In this document: positions 1-6,298 of the stretch, piece by piece | Numbering within the stretch: position 1 is the first letter of the stretch | How the letters are laid out: the number at the start of each line of letters is the position of its first letter | Source of the DNA: Bin5 sp034428435 | GTDB taxonomy: Bacteria; Chloroflexota; Anaerolineae; Caldilineales; Caldilineaceae | Assembly (NCBI GenBank): GCA_034428435.1 | Contig: DAOUHY010000172.1 | Coordinates: forward strand, 1-7,263 | DNA: 7,263 bases | Direction: 5' to 3' | The notes under the pieces: model-generated | What the model saw: the letters and a program-made list of their open reading frames with translations, nothing else | Told to the model about the DNA's origin: nothing | The model's database searches: none | Program-made: the position numbers and the translations under genes

Positions 1-541
1 CTTCCCCGGCCGCGACCCCTGCAACGTCAACTACATACGCGGCACCATGCTCGACCGCTGGCCCCTGACCCTCAACATCTGGGACATGAAATGCTGCATC
101 GACTACCTCGAGACCCGCCCCGAGGTCGATCCCAAGCGCATAGGCATGATGGGCCTCTCCCAGGGCGGCACCATGACCACCTTCGCCGCCGCCGCCGAGC
201 CCCGCATCGCCGCCGCCGACATCATGGGCTACGTCAACCCCTGGAAGGGTTTCGCCTTCGAACGCGTCAACTTCTGCGGCTCCCAGATCGTCCCCGGCAT
301 CCACGCCTGGTTCGACACTGACGACATCGCCGGCCTCATCGCCCCCCGCCCCCTCATGCTCGACATGGGCATGTACGACGACTGTTTCTACATACACGAT
401 ATGCTGAAGGGGTACGAAGGCGTCAAGCGCATTTACGAAGCCGCCGGCGTAGCCGACCGCCTCTGGAAGCTCGTCCACCCCAGCGGCCACGGCTGGGGCG
501 GCGTCGAAGGAACGGCCGAGTTCTTCGGGACCTACCTGTAG
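1..541 (+). CDS. Alpha/beta hydrolase, C-terminal part (esterase / dienelactone-hydrolase-like), 5' end outside window
   Basis: The frame is open from base 2 and ends at TAG 539-541, giving about 179 residues of a longer protein; the ATG at 47 is internal because the coding frame continues upstream of it. Seen: the nucleophile elbow GLSQGG, with Ser at about residue 53 of the visible part, preceded by a PKRIGMMG strand; an acidic candidate in the GMYDD stretch at about 126-127 after the APRPLMLDMG strand; and the catalytic-His motif HPSGHGW with His at about 163. The Ser-Asp-His order and the APRPLL-like strand are typical of acetyl-xylan-esterase, cephalosporin-deacetylase and dienelactone-hydrolase-like families. 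The substrate cannot be told. The lid and N-terminus, including any signal peptide, lie outside the window. Codons end in C almost throughout (runs of GCC, CTC and CCC), more strongly than in the genes to the right. The next gene follows on the same strand after about 70 bases, so a shared carbohydrate-related operon is likely (inference). Confidence 0.85.
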   Translation, partial: FPGRDPCNVNYIRGTMLDRWPLTLNIWDMKCCIDYLETRPEVDPKRIGMMGLSQGGTMTTFAAAAEPRIAAADIMGYVNPWKGFAFERVNFCGSQIVPGIHAWFDTDDIAGLIAPRPLMLDMGMYDDCFYIHDMLKGYEGVKRIYEAAGVADRLWKLVHPSGHGWGGVEGTAEFFGTYL

Positions 542-542
542 T

Positions 543-554
543 TTCAACGTTGAA
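543..554. repeat. Perfect 12-bp palindrome between hydrolase and Gfo/Idh/MocA gene
   Basis: TTCAACGTTGAA begins one base after the hydrolase stop codon and is exactly self-complementary. It is followed by a purine-rich stretch (GAAGAGGAAGAGAAAAGGAG). It could be a small operator or chance; no terminator-like T-run follows it. Confidence 0.3.
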
Positions 555-600
555 GAGGAAGAGAAAAGGAGCGAGAACACGCCGCTCTGGCATTAGGCTC

Positions 601-607
601 AGGTGAT
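601..607 (+). promoter_or_regulatory. Ribosome binding site that sets the Gfo/Idh/MocA start at 612
   Basis: AGGTGAT matches the 3' half of the extended Shine-Dalgarno sequence AGGAGGTGAT. The AGG ends 8 bases before the ATG at 612. The in-frame GTG at 603 lies inside this element, so it is unlikely to be the start. Confidence 0.6.
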
Positions 608-611
608 AAGA

Positions 612-1715
612 ATGGCCAATGAGATCAAAGTCGCCTTCTCCGGCGCGCGCCGCGCCGGTTCCTTTTTTAAGGCGTTTCAGACCCACCCGGAAACCGAAAT
701 CGTCGCCCTGTGCGACCCCTACGCGCCAACCCTGGCGGCGTCGGGAGAGGCCACCGGCGTTACCCAGCTATATAATGTATATGAGACGATGCTGGATGAG
801 GCGAAACCGGACGCTGTCGTGGTATCGTCGCCAATGCAGTACCACGCACCCCAGGCTATCGCCGCGCTGCAGCGGGGCATCCATGTCCTCAGCGAGGTAA
901 CCGCCGCCGTCTCGGTCGACGAGTGCAGCTGGCTGACCCAGGCCTGCAACCGCAGCGACGCCATCTACATGATGGCCGAAAACTACATGTACATGAAGCC
1001 CAATGTGCTGGTGGCTGCCCTGGTCGAGGCCGGCCTCTTCGGCGAGACCTACTACGCCGAGGGCGAATACCTCCACGAGCTCTCCGTCCTTCACCACATG
1101 CCCGACGGCAGCCCGACCTGGCGCTACTACTGGCAGGTCGGCGTTAACGGCTCCACCTACCCCACCCACAGCCTCGGCCCCTGCCTCATGTGGATCAAAG
1201 AGCGCCCCGAACGCATCAGCTGCATCGGCACCGGCATCTGGACCGACCCCGAACACGCCATGGAGGACACGGTCCTGCTTCTGTGCAAGACCGCCAGCGA
1301 AAAACTGATGCGCATACGCGTAGACATGCTCTCCAAGCGCCCCCACGCCATGACCAACTACACGCTGCAGGGCACAAAAGGCGCTTACGAAAGCAGACGC
1401 CGCCCGGGCGAAGGCGACTGGATCTGGCTGGAGGACTTCTGCCACGACCCCGATGTATGGGTCCCGCTGGAAACATTCGAGGAAGAATACATGCCGGAGA
1501 TCTGGCGCGACCCCCCGGAGGAGGCCGTGCGCGCCGGCCACGGTGGGGGCGACTACTTCGAGGTGATGGACTTCGTGGACGCCGTGCAGGGACGCAAGCC
1601 GCCCCCGATCGACATCCACGCCGCCATGGACATGACCCTCCCAGGCCTGGTCAGCCAGGACTCGATCCGCCAGGGCGGCGAATGGCTGGAAGTCCCCAAC
1701 TCCCGCGAGTGGTAA
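612..1715 (+). CDS. Gfo/Idh/MocA-family oxidoreductase-like protein
   Basis: The product has 367 residues from ATG 612 (MANEIKVAFSG); a GTG at 603 would add three residues but overlaps the ribosome binding site. Residues 1-120 form an NAD(P)-binding Rossmann domain: strand KVAFSG, a glycine turn reading GARRAG (11-16) rather than GxGxxG, the VALCDP strand with Asp35, and PDAVVVSSP. The usual EKP motif reads SEVTAA (94-99), so the canonical Lys is Val96. The C-terminal alpha/beta domain has YPTHSLGP (183-190), with a His at the usual catalytic position; this resembles the YPTHGLGP motif of GH109-like members. HGGGDYFEVMDFVDA (310-324) and a LPGLVSQDSIRQGG tail follow. Family members oxidise or reduce sugars and polyols, or use a tightly bound NAD for glycoside cleavage (GH109). 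The true reaction is unknown. It lies about 70 bases after an esterase, which fits modified-sugar catabolism. A tail fragment of a second such gene lies just downstream. Confidence 0.88.
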   Translation: MANEIKVAFSGARRAGSFFKAFQTHPETEIVALCDPYAPTLAASGEATGVTQLYNVYETMLDEAKPDAVVVSSPMQYHAPQAIAALQRGIHVLSEVTAAVSVDECSWLTQACNRSDAIYMMAENYMYMKPNVLVAALVEAGLFGETYYAEGEYLHELSVLHHMPDGSPTWRYYWQVGVNGSTYPTHSLGPCLMWIKERPERISCIGTGIWTDPEHAMEDTVLLLCKTASEKLMRIRVDMLSKRPHAMTNYTLQGTKGAYESRRRPGEGDWIWLEDFCHDPDVWVPLETFEEEYMPEIWRDPPEEAVRAGHGGGDYFEVMDFVDAVQGRKPPPIDIHAAMDMTLPGLVSQDSIRQGGEWLEVPNSREW

Positions 1716-1741
1716 ACGACAGGGGATTGTGTACAGAAAAT

Positions 1742-1760
1742 AGTCGCTTGCCCAGCGACT
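1742..1760. terminator. Perfect 7-bp hairpin, possible transcription terminator
   Basis: AGTCGCT and AGCGACT pair perfectly around a TGCCC loop, starting 27 bases after the Gfo/Idh/MocA stop. On the plus strand no T-run follows directly. On the minus strand the stem is followed by ATTTTCTG, so it could serve minus-strand transcripts leaving the thiolase about 240 bases away, or act on both strands. The stem is short and the T-run weak, so the call is tentative. Confidence 0.4.
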
Positions 1761-1801
1761 GGCAATAGCACCTTATCAATCTAATTTCCCCGTTCGACTT
1801 T

Positions 1802-1838
1802 GGCCGTTGAGAGGCTCTCTCTTCTCACTCCTCTCGGC
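1802..1838. repeat. Pyrimidine-rich direct repeat, left copy
   Basis: This copy runs from GGCCGTTGAGAGG through CTCTCTCTTCTC to ACTCCTCTC. It matches the right copy at 1950-1999: TTGGCC, CGTTG, an AGG/GAGG block, the identical 12-mer CTCTCTCTTCTC, and the identical 9-mer ACTCCTCTC. The right copy has two insertions. It also contains the inverted element GAGAG-G-CTCTC (1809-1819). The two copies bracket the Gfo/Idh/MocA remnant. Confidence 0.55.
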
Positions 1839-1839
1839 T

Positions 1840-1913
1840 ATGCCGGGCCTGGTTTCCCAGGAATCTATCCGACGGGGAGGCGATGTCTGGTAGTGCCAAA
1901 CTCCCGGGAGTGG
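1840..1913 (+). pseudogene. C-terminal remnant of a second Gfo/Idh/MocA gene, frameshifted
   Basis: Reading from 1840 gives MPGLVSQESIRRGGDVW and then, after a one-base shift near 1891, VPNSREW. The intact neighbour (1638-1712) ends LPGLVSQDSIRQGGEWLEVPNSREW; 18 of 25 residues agree and the spacing is the same apart from one missing base. At nucleotide level about 53 of 75 positions match, and at least eight differences are silent third-base changes. The fragment therefore comes from a diverged homologue that was once under selection, not from a recent copy. No upstream Gfo-like coding is visible before 1840, and no stop follows the final TGG in frame (it reads on as CCT GAG). It is probably the stub left after deletion or recombination between tandem paralogues. 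It is not expected to make a functional product. Confidence 0.75.
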
Positions 1914-1949
1914 CCTGAGAGTCTAGGAGTGGGTTATTCTTGGCCCCAT

Positions 1950-1999
1950 TGGTCGTTGGAGGTCTCTCTCTTCTCTCTCCTCTTCACTCACTCCTCTCA
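1950..1999. repeat. Pyrimidine-rich direct repeat, right copy, overlapping the thiolase stop
   Basis: This is the partner of the repeat at 1802-1838, expanded by extra CTCTCC and TTCACTC units. It is almost pure pyrimidine on the plus strand from 1963 on (purine on the thiolase transcript). Its last bases include the thiolase stop codon (1997-1999), so the repeat defines the 3' boundary of that gene. Confidence 0.55.
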
Positions 2000-3175
2000 G
2001 TTAAGCCTTTCCACGACCCCGGCCGCGCCCATGCCCCCGCCAATGCACATGGTGACGAGGCCAAGCTGCTTGTCCTGCCGCGCCAGTTCGTGCAGCATCT
2101 GCACCGTCAGCTTGGCGCCGGTGCAGCCCAACGGGTGCCCGAGCGCAATCGCGCCGCCGTTGACATTGACCTTCTCCTCGTCCAGCCCCAATTCGCGGAT
2201 TACCGACAGGGCCTGGACTGCAAAGGCTTCGTTCAACTCCACCAAGTCGATCTCATCCAGACTGACGCCGGCCAGCTTCAGCGCCTTGGGCACAGCCGCC
2301 ACCGGCCCGATTCCCATAATCTCAGGCGCGACCCCGCCGACCGCGAAGCTGCGGAAGCGAGCCATAGGTTCCAGCCCCAGCTCCTCCGCTTTCTCCTCGC
2401 TCATCACCAGCACGGCCGCGGCGCCGTCGCTCGTCTGGCTGCTGTTGCCGGCGGTGACCGTCCCCTGCGCATGGAAAACCGGCCGCAACTTGGCCAGGGC
2501 CTCCGCCGAAGAGTCGCGACGGACTCCCTCATCCTTGTCGAAAACGAGACTGTAGGTCTTGGTGCCGCCTCCCTCGCCCAGAGTGAGCTCCACCTCCAGC
2601 GGCACAATCTCCTCGTCGAACTTGCCCGCGTCCTGCGCCGCGGCCGCCCTCTGGTGGCTGCGCAGAGCGAAGGCGTCCTGCTCCGCACGCGTCACTTCAT
2701 ATTGGCGCGCCAGGTTCTCCGCAGTAAGCCCCATGCCGATGTAGACGCCGGGATGCTCCTTCGCCAGCGTGGGATTGGCCATGAACTTGTTGCTGCTCAT
2801 CGGCACCTGCGACATCGTCTCCACGCCCCCGGCAATTACCGCCTCGCCCATCCCGCACATGATCTGCTGCGCGGCCAGCGCGATCGTCTGCAGCCCGCTT
2901 GAGCAGAAGCGGTTAACCGTCTGCGCCGGCACCTCCACCGGCAGACCGGCGCGCAGGCTGGCGATACGGCTCACGTTCATGCCCTGCTCGGCCTCCGGCA
3001 TGGCGCAGCCCAAAATGACGTCGTCAATCCCTTTGGCCTCCACCGCCGGCGCCCGTTCCATCACGGCCCCAATTGCCGCGGCGGCCATCTCCTCAGGCCG
3101 GGTCGTTCGCAACGTCCCGCGCGGTGCCTTGCCAATAGCAGTACGAGCGGCGGAAACAATAACAGCGCTGGTCAT
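1997..3175 (-). CDS. fadA: Thiolase, acetyl-CoA C-acyltransferase (FadA/AtoB type)
   Basis: The protein has 392 residues, the usual length for the family. It catalyses CoA-dependent cleavage of 3-ketoacyl-CoA to acetyl-CoA and a shortened acyl-CoA, the last step of beta-oxidation, or the reverse condensation of two acetyl-CoA. Seen: VIVSAARTAIGK at the N-terminus; the nucleophilic Cys91 in NRFCSSGLQ; NEAFA (315-319); GGAIALGHPLGCTGA with His347; and the second catalytic Cys377 in TMCIGGGMGAAGVVE. All active-site residues are present. The start is secure: AAAGGAG lies 9 bases before the ATG (3185-3191 on the plus strand). The FadN-type enzyme lies upstream on the same strand, so fatty-acid degradation is more likely than polyhydroxybutyrate synthesis, but motifs alone do not separate FadA from AtoB. 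No strong promoter is visible in the roughly 100 bases before it; transcription may come from the nucleotidyltransferase promoter or from further upstream. Confidence 0.95.
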   Translation of the reverse strand: MTSAVIVSAARTAIGKAPRGTLRTTRPEEMAAAAIGAVMERAPAVEAKGIDDVILGCAMPEAEQGMNVSRIASLRAGLPVEVPAQTVNRFCSSGLQTIALAAQQIMCGMGEAVIAGGVETMSQVPMSSNKFMANPTLAKEHPGVYIGMGLTAENLARQYEVTRAEQDAFALRSHQRAAAAQDAGKFDEEIVPLEVELTLGEGGGTKTYSLVFDKDEGVRRDSSAEALAKLRPVFHAQGTVTAGNSSQTSDGAAAVLVMSEEKAEELGLEPMARFRSFAVGGVAPEIMGIGPVAAVPKALKLAGVSLDEIDLVELNEAFAVQALSVIRELGLDEEKVNVNGGAIALGHPLGCTGAKLTVQMLHELARQDKQLGLVTMCIGGGMGAAGVVERLN

Positions 3176-3227
3176 AGTGAATTGCTCCTTTGGAAATCTG
3201 GGTGGCCCGATATGCCGCCTGGGTAGG

Positions 3228-3290
3228 CTAATTGGCGCGATTCAGCCACTCTCGAGGGTCGTCGGGAGGGAAGCGTTCAGGGGTTTTCAT
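3228..3290 (-). pseudogene. Truncated HEPN-domain toxin gene (N-terminal 20 codons)
   Basis: A short frame starts at ATG 3290-3288 inside the last codons of the nucleotidyltransferase gene (ATG overlapping the preceding gene's TGA by 14 bases) and reads MKTPERF, then PPDDPREWLNRAN, then TAG at 3230-3228. The PPDDPREWLNRA stretch is what I recall as the typical beginning of HEPN-domain partners of MNT nucleotidyltransferases, which then continue for about 110 more residues. Here the rest is absent: none of the three frames after the stop resembles a HEPN protein, and the thiolase start is only about 50 bases further on. The catalytic RxxxxH motif of HEPN ribonucleases is therefore missing. The overlap and gene order match known MNT-HEPN pairs. 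Identification rests on remembered family sequence, not a search. Confidence 0.65.
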
Positions 3291-3591
3291 ATATGACTTT
3301 GCCCTCTTGAAGGGCGGGTCTGAAAACCAGAGCGTGACTGTTCTTGTAACGTTCTACATCCTCCGGTGCGACTACGAGTGCGTCAACGGCTGTGCCCACA
3401 CCATGCAGCCTCATATAAATCCGGCCCATCAGGTCAAGGGCGTCTCCCCCCTCCTTGATGATGAGCAGGTCAAGGTCGCTGTGGCGAGTCATGTCGCCGC
3501 GTGCAGCTGAGCCGAAGAGGATGATTTTCTCAGGATCGGCAACTTCTACAATGCGCCGGATCACTTCAGCCAGGACTGCCTGGTCATGCAT
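3277..3591 (-). CDS. MNT-type nucleotidyltransferase (antitoxin of an MNT-HEPN module)
   Basis: The protein has 104 residues, a normal length for minimal nucleotidyltransferases of the DNA polymerase beta superfamily. Seen: the GSx10DxD signature as G27-S28 through D39-L40-D41 (FGSAARGDMTRHSDLDLLII) and a third acidic residue, D70, in AVDALVV. The metal-binding triad therefore looks complete. In characterised MntA-HepT systems this protein adds AMP to a tyrosine of its HEPN RNase partner and neutralises it. The start has AGGAG six bases upstream (3598-3602 on the plus strand), and a good sigma70-like promoter lies at 3662-3690. Downstream, the expected HEPN partner overlaps its 3' end but is cut to about 20 codons. 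This appears to be an orphan antitoxin unless a partner exists elsewhere. It sits between two beta-oxidation genes, which suggests insertion into their operon. Confidence 0.9.
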   Translation of the reverse strand: MHDQAVLAEVIRRIVEVADPEKIILFGSAARGDMTRHSDLDLLIIKEGGDALDLMGRIYMRLHGVGTAVDALVVAPEDVERYKNSHALVFRPALQEGKVIYENP

Positions 3592-3661
3592 ACAAAACTC
3601 CTAGTCCGCTTGCCTTTTGCCCAGCCGACAGGGTACGCTTGCCAGCTACAGAAACAGCGAA

Positions 3662-3690
3662 ATCTTACTCCTCCGAATCCATTGAGTCAA
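3662..3690 (-). promoter_or_regulatory. Sigma70-like promoter for the nucleotidyltransferase
   Basis: On the minus strand, TTGACT (3690-3685) and TAAGAT (3667-3662) are separated by exactly 17 bases. The -35 box matches five of six consensus positions and the -10 box four of six. Predicted transcription starts near 3655, about 64 bases before the ATG. The boxes lie in a locally AT-richer stretch. This suggests the small gene is expressed independently of fadN, and the transcript could also run into the thiolase. Confidence 0.55.
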
Positions 3691-3767
3691 ACTCTTACCG
3701 CCCGGCTTGGGTGATGCAGAATTGGAGTACCGCAACCTCTCGCAAGGAGTGAATTGCCATCACTACA

Positions 3768-3793
3768 TTCACGCGCAGTCAGACGCGCTTGAA
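3768..3793 (-). terminator. Imperfect hairpin just after the FadN stop codon
   Basis: Read on the minus strand, TTCAAGCGCG and TGCGCGTGAA flank the loop TCTGAC. The stem has nine pairs (one G-T wobble) interrupted by a single mismatch, starting about nine bases after the fadN TAA. No U-tract follows (TGTAGTGATGG), so it may be a weak or factor-dependent terminator, or only a 3'-end-stabilising stem. Confidence 0.35.
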
Positions 3794-3801
3794 GGCTGTC
3801 T

Positions 3802-6291
3802 TTAGTTTCGCAGCGGCTTCCCGTTTTTCAGCATGTGCCAGATGCGCTCATGGCTCTTGGGGTAACCGCACAGGGTCTTGAAAGCTTCCCGCTCCAGGTC
3901 GAGGAAGTACTGCTCGTCCATCCAGGCCGGCTGGCTGAGCTCGCCGCCGCAGAGAACGTAGGCCAGCTGGTCGGCGATGATCGCTTCGTGCGCTGTGATG
4001 TAACGCGCTTCGCGCATCATGTGGATGCCCACCCGCAGATTGGCGAGGTAATCCCTTCCGGCTGCGTAAATGTTGCCGGTGACGTCGGGCGGCCTGTAAC
4101 CTTCTTCGGCCATGCGCAGGACCTCTGCCTTGGCTTCGGCGAGCAGGTGGTCGGAGTTCATTACAACACGGTCACGCGGACCGAGAAAGCCCATCTGGCG
4201 CGCCTCAGCAGCCGAGGTCGAAACCTTTGCCAGAGCGACAAGCTCGAAGACCTTCTGCAGATGAGAGGCGGGGTCCCCATTCTGCATCTTCATGTGGGGG
4301 CTGACCAGTCGGCGTATCAGTTCCTTGCACCCACCGGCAGCCGGGATCAGGCCGACGCCAACCTCGACCTGACCGATGTACAGTTCCGCATGCGCCACGA
4401 TGCGGTCGGCACACATCGTCACCTCCGCGCCGCCGCCCAGGGCCAATTGATAGGGTGCTGCCACGACGGGCTTGGGCGCGCGCCGCATCTGCAGGATCAT
4501 CTGTTGCAGCGCCTTGATCGCCGCGTCCAACTTGCCCGTATCTCCGGACTGGGCCAAAGCGCCGATGAGCAACAGGTTCGCGCCGGCACTGAAATTGCCC
4601 CCCTGGTTACCGATCACCAGCCCGGTGGCATCCCCATGCAGACGCTCGATGGCTGCGTCGGCGATAGGGCCGATCTCCAGGTCCAGGGCGTTCATCTTGG
4701 TATGAAACTCCAGCAGAAGCACGCCGTCGCCCATGTCCAGCAGGCTGGCGGCACTGTTACCGGCAAGCACGCCCCGCCCGCGTTTGAGCGCCGCAATGCT
4801 GACAACCCGGTCGCCGCCATCAACAGACTCGTACCGGCCCGTTTGCGGACTGTACACCTGCATGGGTGACGCGCCCGCCCCTGTGCCTGAAGTTTCTTCC
4901 GACCGATAGAAGCTTTCATGGCCTTTGCCGAGCATTTCATGAACCCAGGGAGCGACCGTCAGTCCTTCCTCCGCCATGCGCTGCGTCGTATCAGCGACAC
5001 CCAATGCCTCCCAGGTTTCGAACGGCCCCATCTCCCAGCCGAAGCCCCACTTCATTGCGTTGTCGATATCTTTGGGGCTGTCCGCGATCTCGGGCAGACG
5101 CTTGGAAGCGTACGCCAGCGTGCGGCTGAGTGTGTGCCAGATCAGGCTGCCGGCCTCGTCCCCTGATTCCTCCCCGTCCTCGTTGGTGGACTGGGTCGCG
5201 ACAAGGCCGCGTAGACGTTCGGGCAGCGGGGCGTTTCTCACAGCGTCGACGCTGGGCCAGGTGGTGCGCCCCGGTTGCATGTAGTCTACTTCGCCTTCGG
5301 TAGCCGCCTGCAAGTCCAGCCCCCAGAAACTCTTTCCGCCCTGGCGGTCGACGATGGTCTTGTAAAAGCCCTGGCCGCTTTTGGCGCCGAGAAGACCGTT
5401 CTGAAGCAGCGTCATGAGCACTTCGGAGCCAAGAGGCCCGCGTAGAGCGTCCCGATCTTCATCGTCGGGGATCATGTCATACAGGTGCTCCCCTACGAGC
5501 GATGCCACGTCAATGCCCACCACGTCGAACAGGCGGAAGGTAGCGGACTTGGGCCTACCAATCAACGTGCCGGTCAGTCGGTCTACCTCCTCGACGGTGT
5601 AGTCGTTGGCAACTGCGAACTCCAGGAGGCTGCTCATGATGTAACTGAACATGCGATTGCCGACAAAGTTGGGCATGTCCTTGGCGATGACAACGCCCTT
5701 GCCCAGCCGTTTCTCGGCGAATGCCTTCATGTCAGCAACGATGGCGGGATCTGTCTCCTGACCGGGAATCAGTTCCAGCAGGCGCAGGTAGCGGGGCGGG
5801 TTGAAAAAATGGGTACCCAGGAAGCGCCTCTGGAAGTCCTTGCTGCAGCTGGCGCTGATGATATGGATAGGGATGCCGGACGTGTTGGTGCTGATGATGG
5901 CATCGGCAGGGGCGATAGCGTCAAGCCTGGCCATCAGTTCCTGCTTGGGGCCTGGCCGCTCCACAATAGCCTCGATGATCCAATCACTCTGCGCGGCCGC
6001 AGCCTCGAGGTCGTCCTCGACATTACCCAGGGTGATCAATTCTGCCTCTTCGGGCCTGTAAAGGCTGGCCGGCCTGGCCTGGGTCATGCGCTCGAATCCT
6101 GCTTGCACAATCCGGTTACGGACGGCCCGGTCCTTCAGTGTCAACCCGTTTGCCTCCTCTTCCGGAGTCAGTTCGGTCGGCGCGATGTCGAGCAGGTGGG
6201 AGGAGACACCTGCATTGGCCAGATGTCCGGCGATAGCCGCGCCCATCGTACCTGCGCCGATAACGGTAACATGGCTGATTGTTCTGCTCAT
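3802..6291 (-). CDS. fadN: Fused 3-hydroxyacyl-CoA dehydrogenase / enoyl-CoA hydratase (FadN type)
   Basis: The product has 829 residues from ATG 6291. Both middle steps of beta-oxidation are encoded on one chain, with the dehydrogenase first and the hydratase last, as in Bacillus FadN and opposite to E. coli FadB. Residues 7-190 form the NAD-binding domain: GAGTMG (12-17), STNTS (134-138), GTHFFNP with His161, and ELIPG with Glu173, keeping the His-Glu pair at the usual 12-residue spacing. PNFVGNR (207-213) opens the dehydrogenase C-terminal domains (to about 450), followed by a variable linker (about 460-500). Residues from about 515 form a crotonase fold: NFSAGANL (566-573) and LALGGGAEV (616-624) for the oxyanion hole, with both catalytic glutamates present as Glu623 and Glu643, 20 apart as in Glu144/Glu164 of rat hydratase. 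Both activities should be intact. The protein is probably soluble and cytoplasmic. A permease gene lies 150 bases upstream. Confidence 0.94.
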   Translation of the reverse strand: MSRTISHVTVIGAGTMGAAIAGHLANAGVSSHLLDIAPTELTPEEEANGLTLKDRAVRNRIVQAGFERMTQARPASLYRPEEAELITLGNVEDDLEAAAAQSDWIIEAIVERPGPKQELMARLDAIAPADAIISTNTSGIPIHIISASCSKDFQRRFLGTHFFNPPRYLRLLELIPGQETDPAIVADMKAFAEKRLGKGVVIAKDMPNFVGNRMFSYIMSSLLEFAVANDYTVEEVDRLTGTLIGRPKSATFRLFDVVGIDVASLVGEHLYDMIPDDEDRDALRGPLGSEVLMTLLQNGLLGAKSGQGFYKTIVDRQGGKSFWGLDLQAATEGEVDYMQPGRTTWPSVDAVRNAPLPERLRGLVATQSTNEDGEESGDEAGSLIWHTLSRTLAYASKRLPEIADSPKDIDNAMKWGFGWEMGPFETWEALGVADTTQRMAEEGLTVAPWVHEMLGKGHESFYRSEETSGTGAGASPMQVYSPQTGRYESVDGGDRVVSIAALKRGRGVLAGNSAASLLDMGDGVLLLEFHTKMNALDLEIGPIADAAIERLHGDATGLVIGNQGGNFSAGANLLLIGALAQSGDTGKLDAAIKALQQMILQMRRAPKPVVAAPYQLALGGGAEVTMCADRIVAHAELYIGQVEVGVGLIPAAGGCKELIRRLVSPHMKMQNGDPASHLQKVFELVALAKVSTSAAEARQMGFLGPRDRVVMNSDHLLAEAKAEVLRMAEEGYRPPDVTGNIYAAGRDYLANLRVGIHMMREARYITAHEAIIADQLAYVLCGGELSQPAWMDEQYFLDLEREAFKTLCGYPKSHERIWHMLKNGKPLRN

Positions 6292-6298
6292 TGGGGCA

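Noticed and set aside
768..1619. Long open frame on the minus strand (283 codons) opposite the Gfo/Idh/MocA gene
   Set aside because: It lies wholly inside a gene with clear family motifs, has a composition rich in His, Val and Ala typical of antisense frames in GC-rich DNA, and shows no recognisable domain.
1800..2902. Plus-strand open frames opposite the thiolase (251 and 320 codons)
   Set aside because: They are antisense to a thiolase with complete active-site motifs. The only meaningful part is the VPNSREW segment near 1893-1913, which belongs to the Gfo/Idh/MocA remnant.
3603..3801. Possible small gene or further toxin-antitoxin relic in the gap before the nucleotidyltransferase
   Set aside because: Frames I translated are short, broken by stops and unlike any family I know. 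Only the promoter, the repeat copy and the hairpin are supportable.
3835..4869. Plus-strand open frame of 344 codons opposite the hydratase half of FadN
   Set aside because: It is antisense to a well-supported crotonase domain, with no ribosome binding site or domain of its own.
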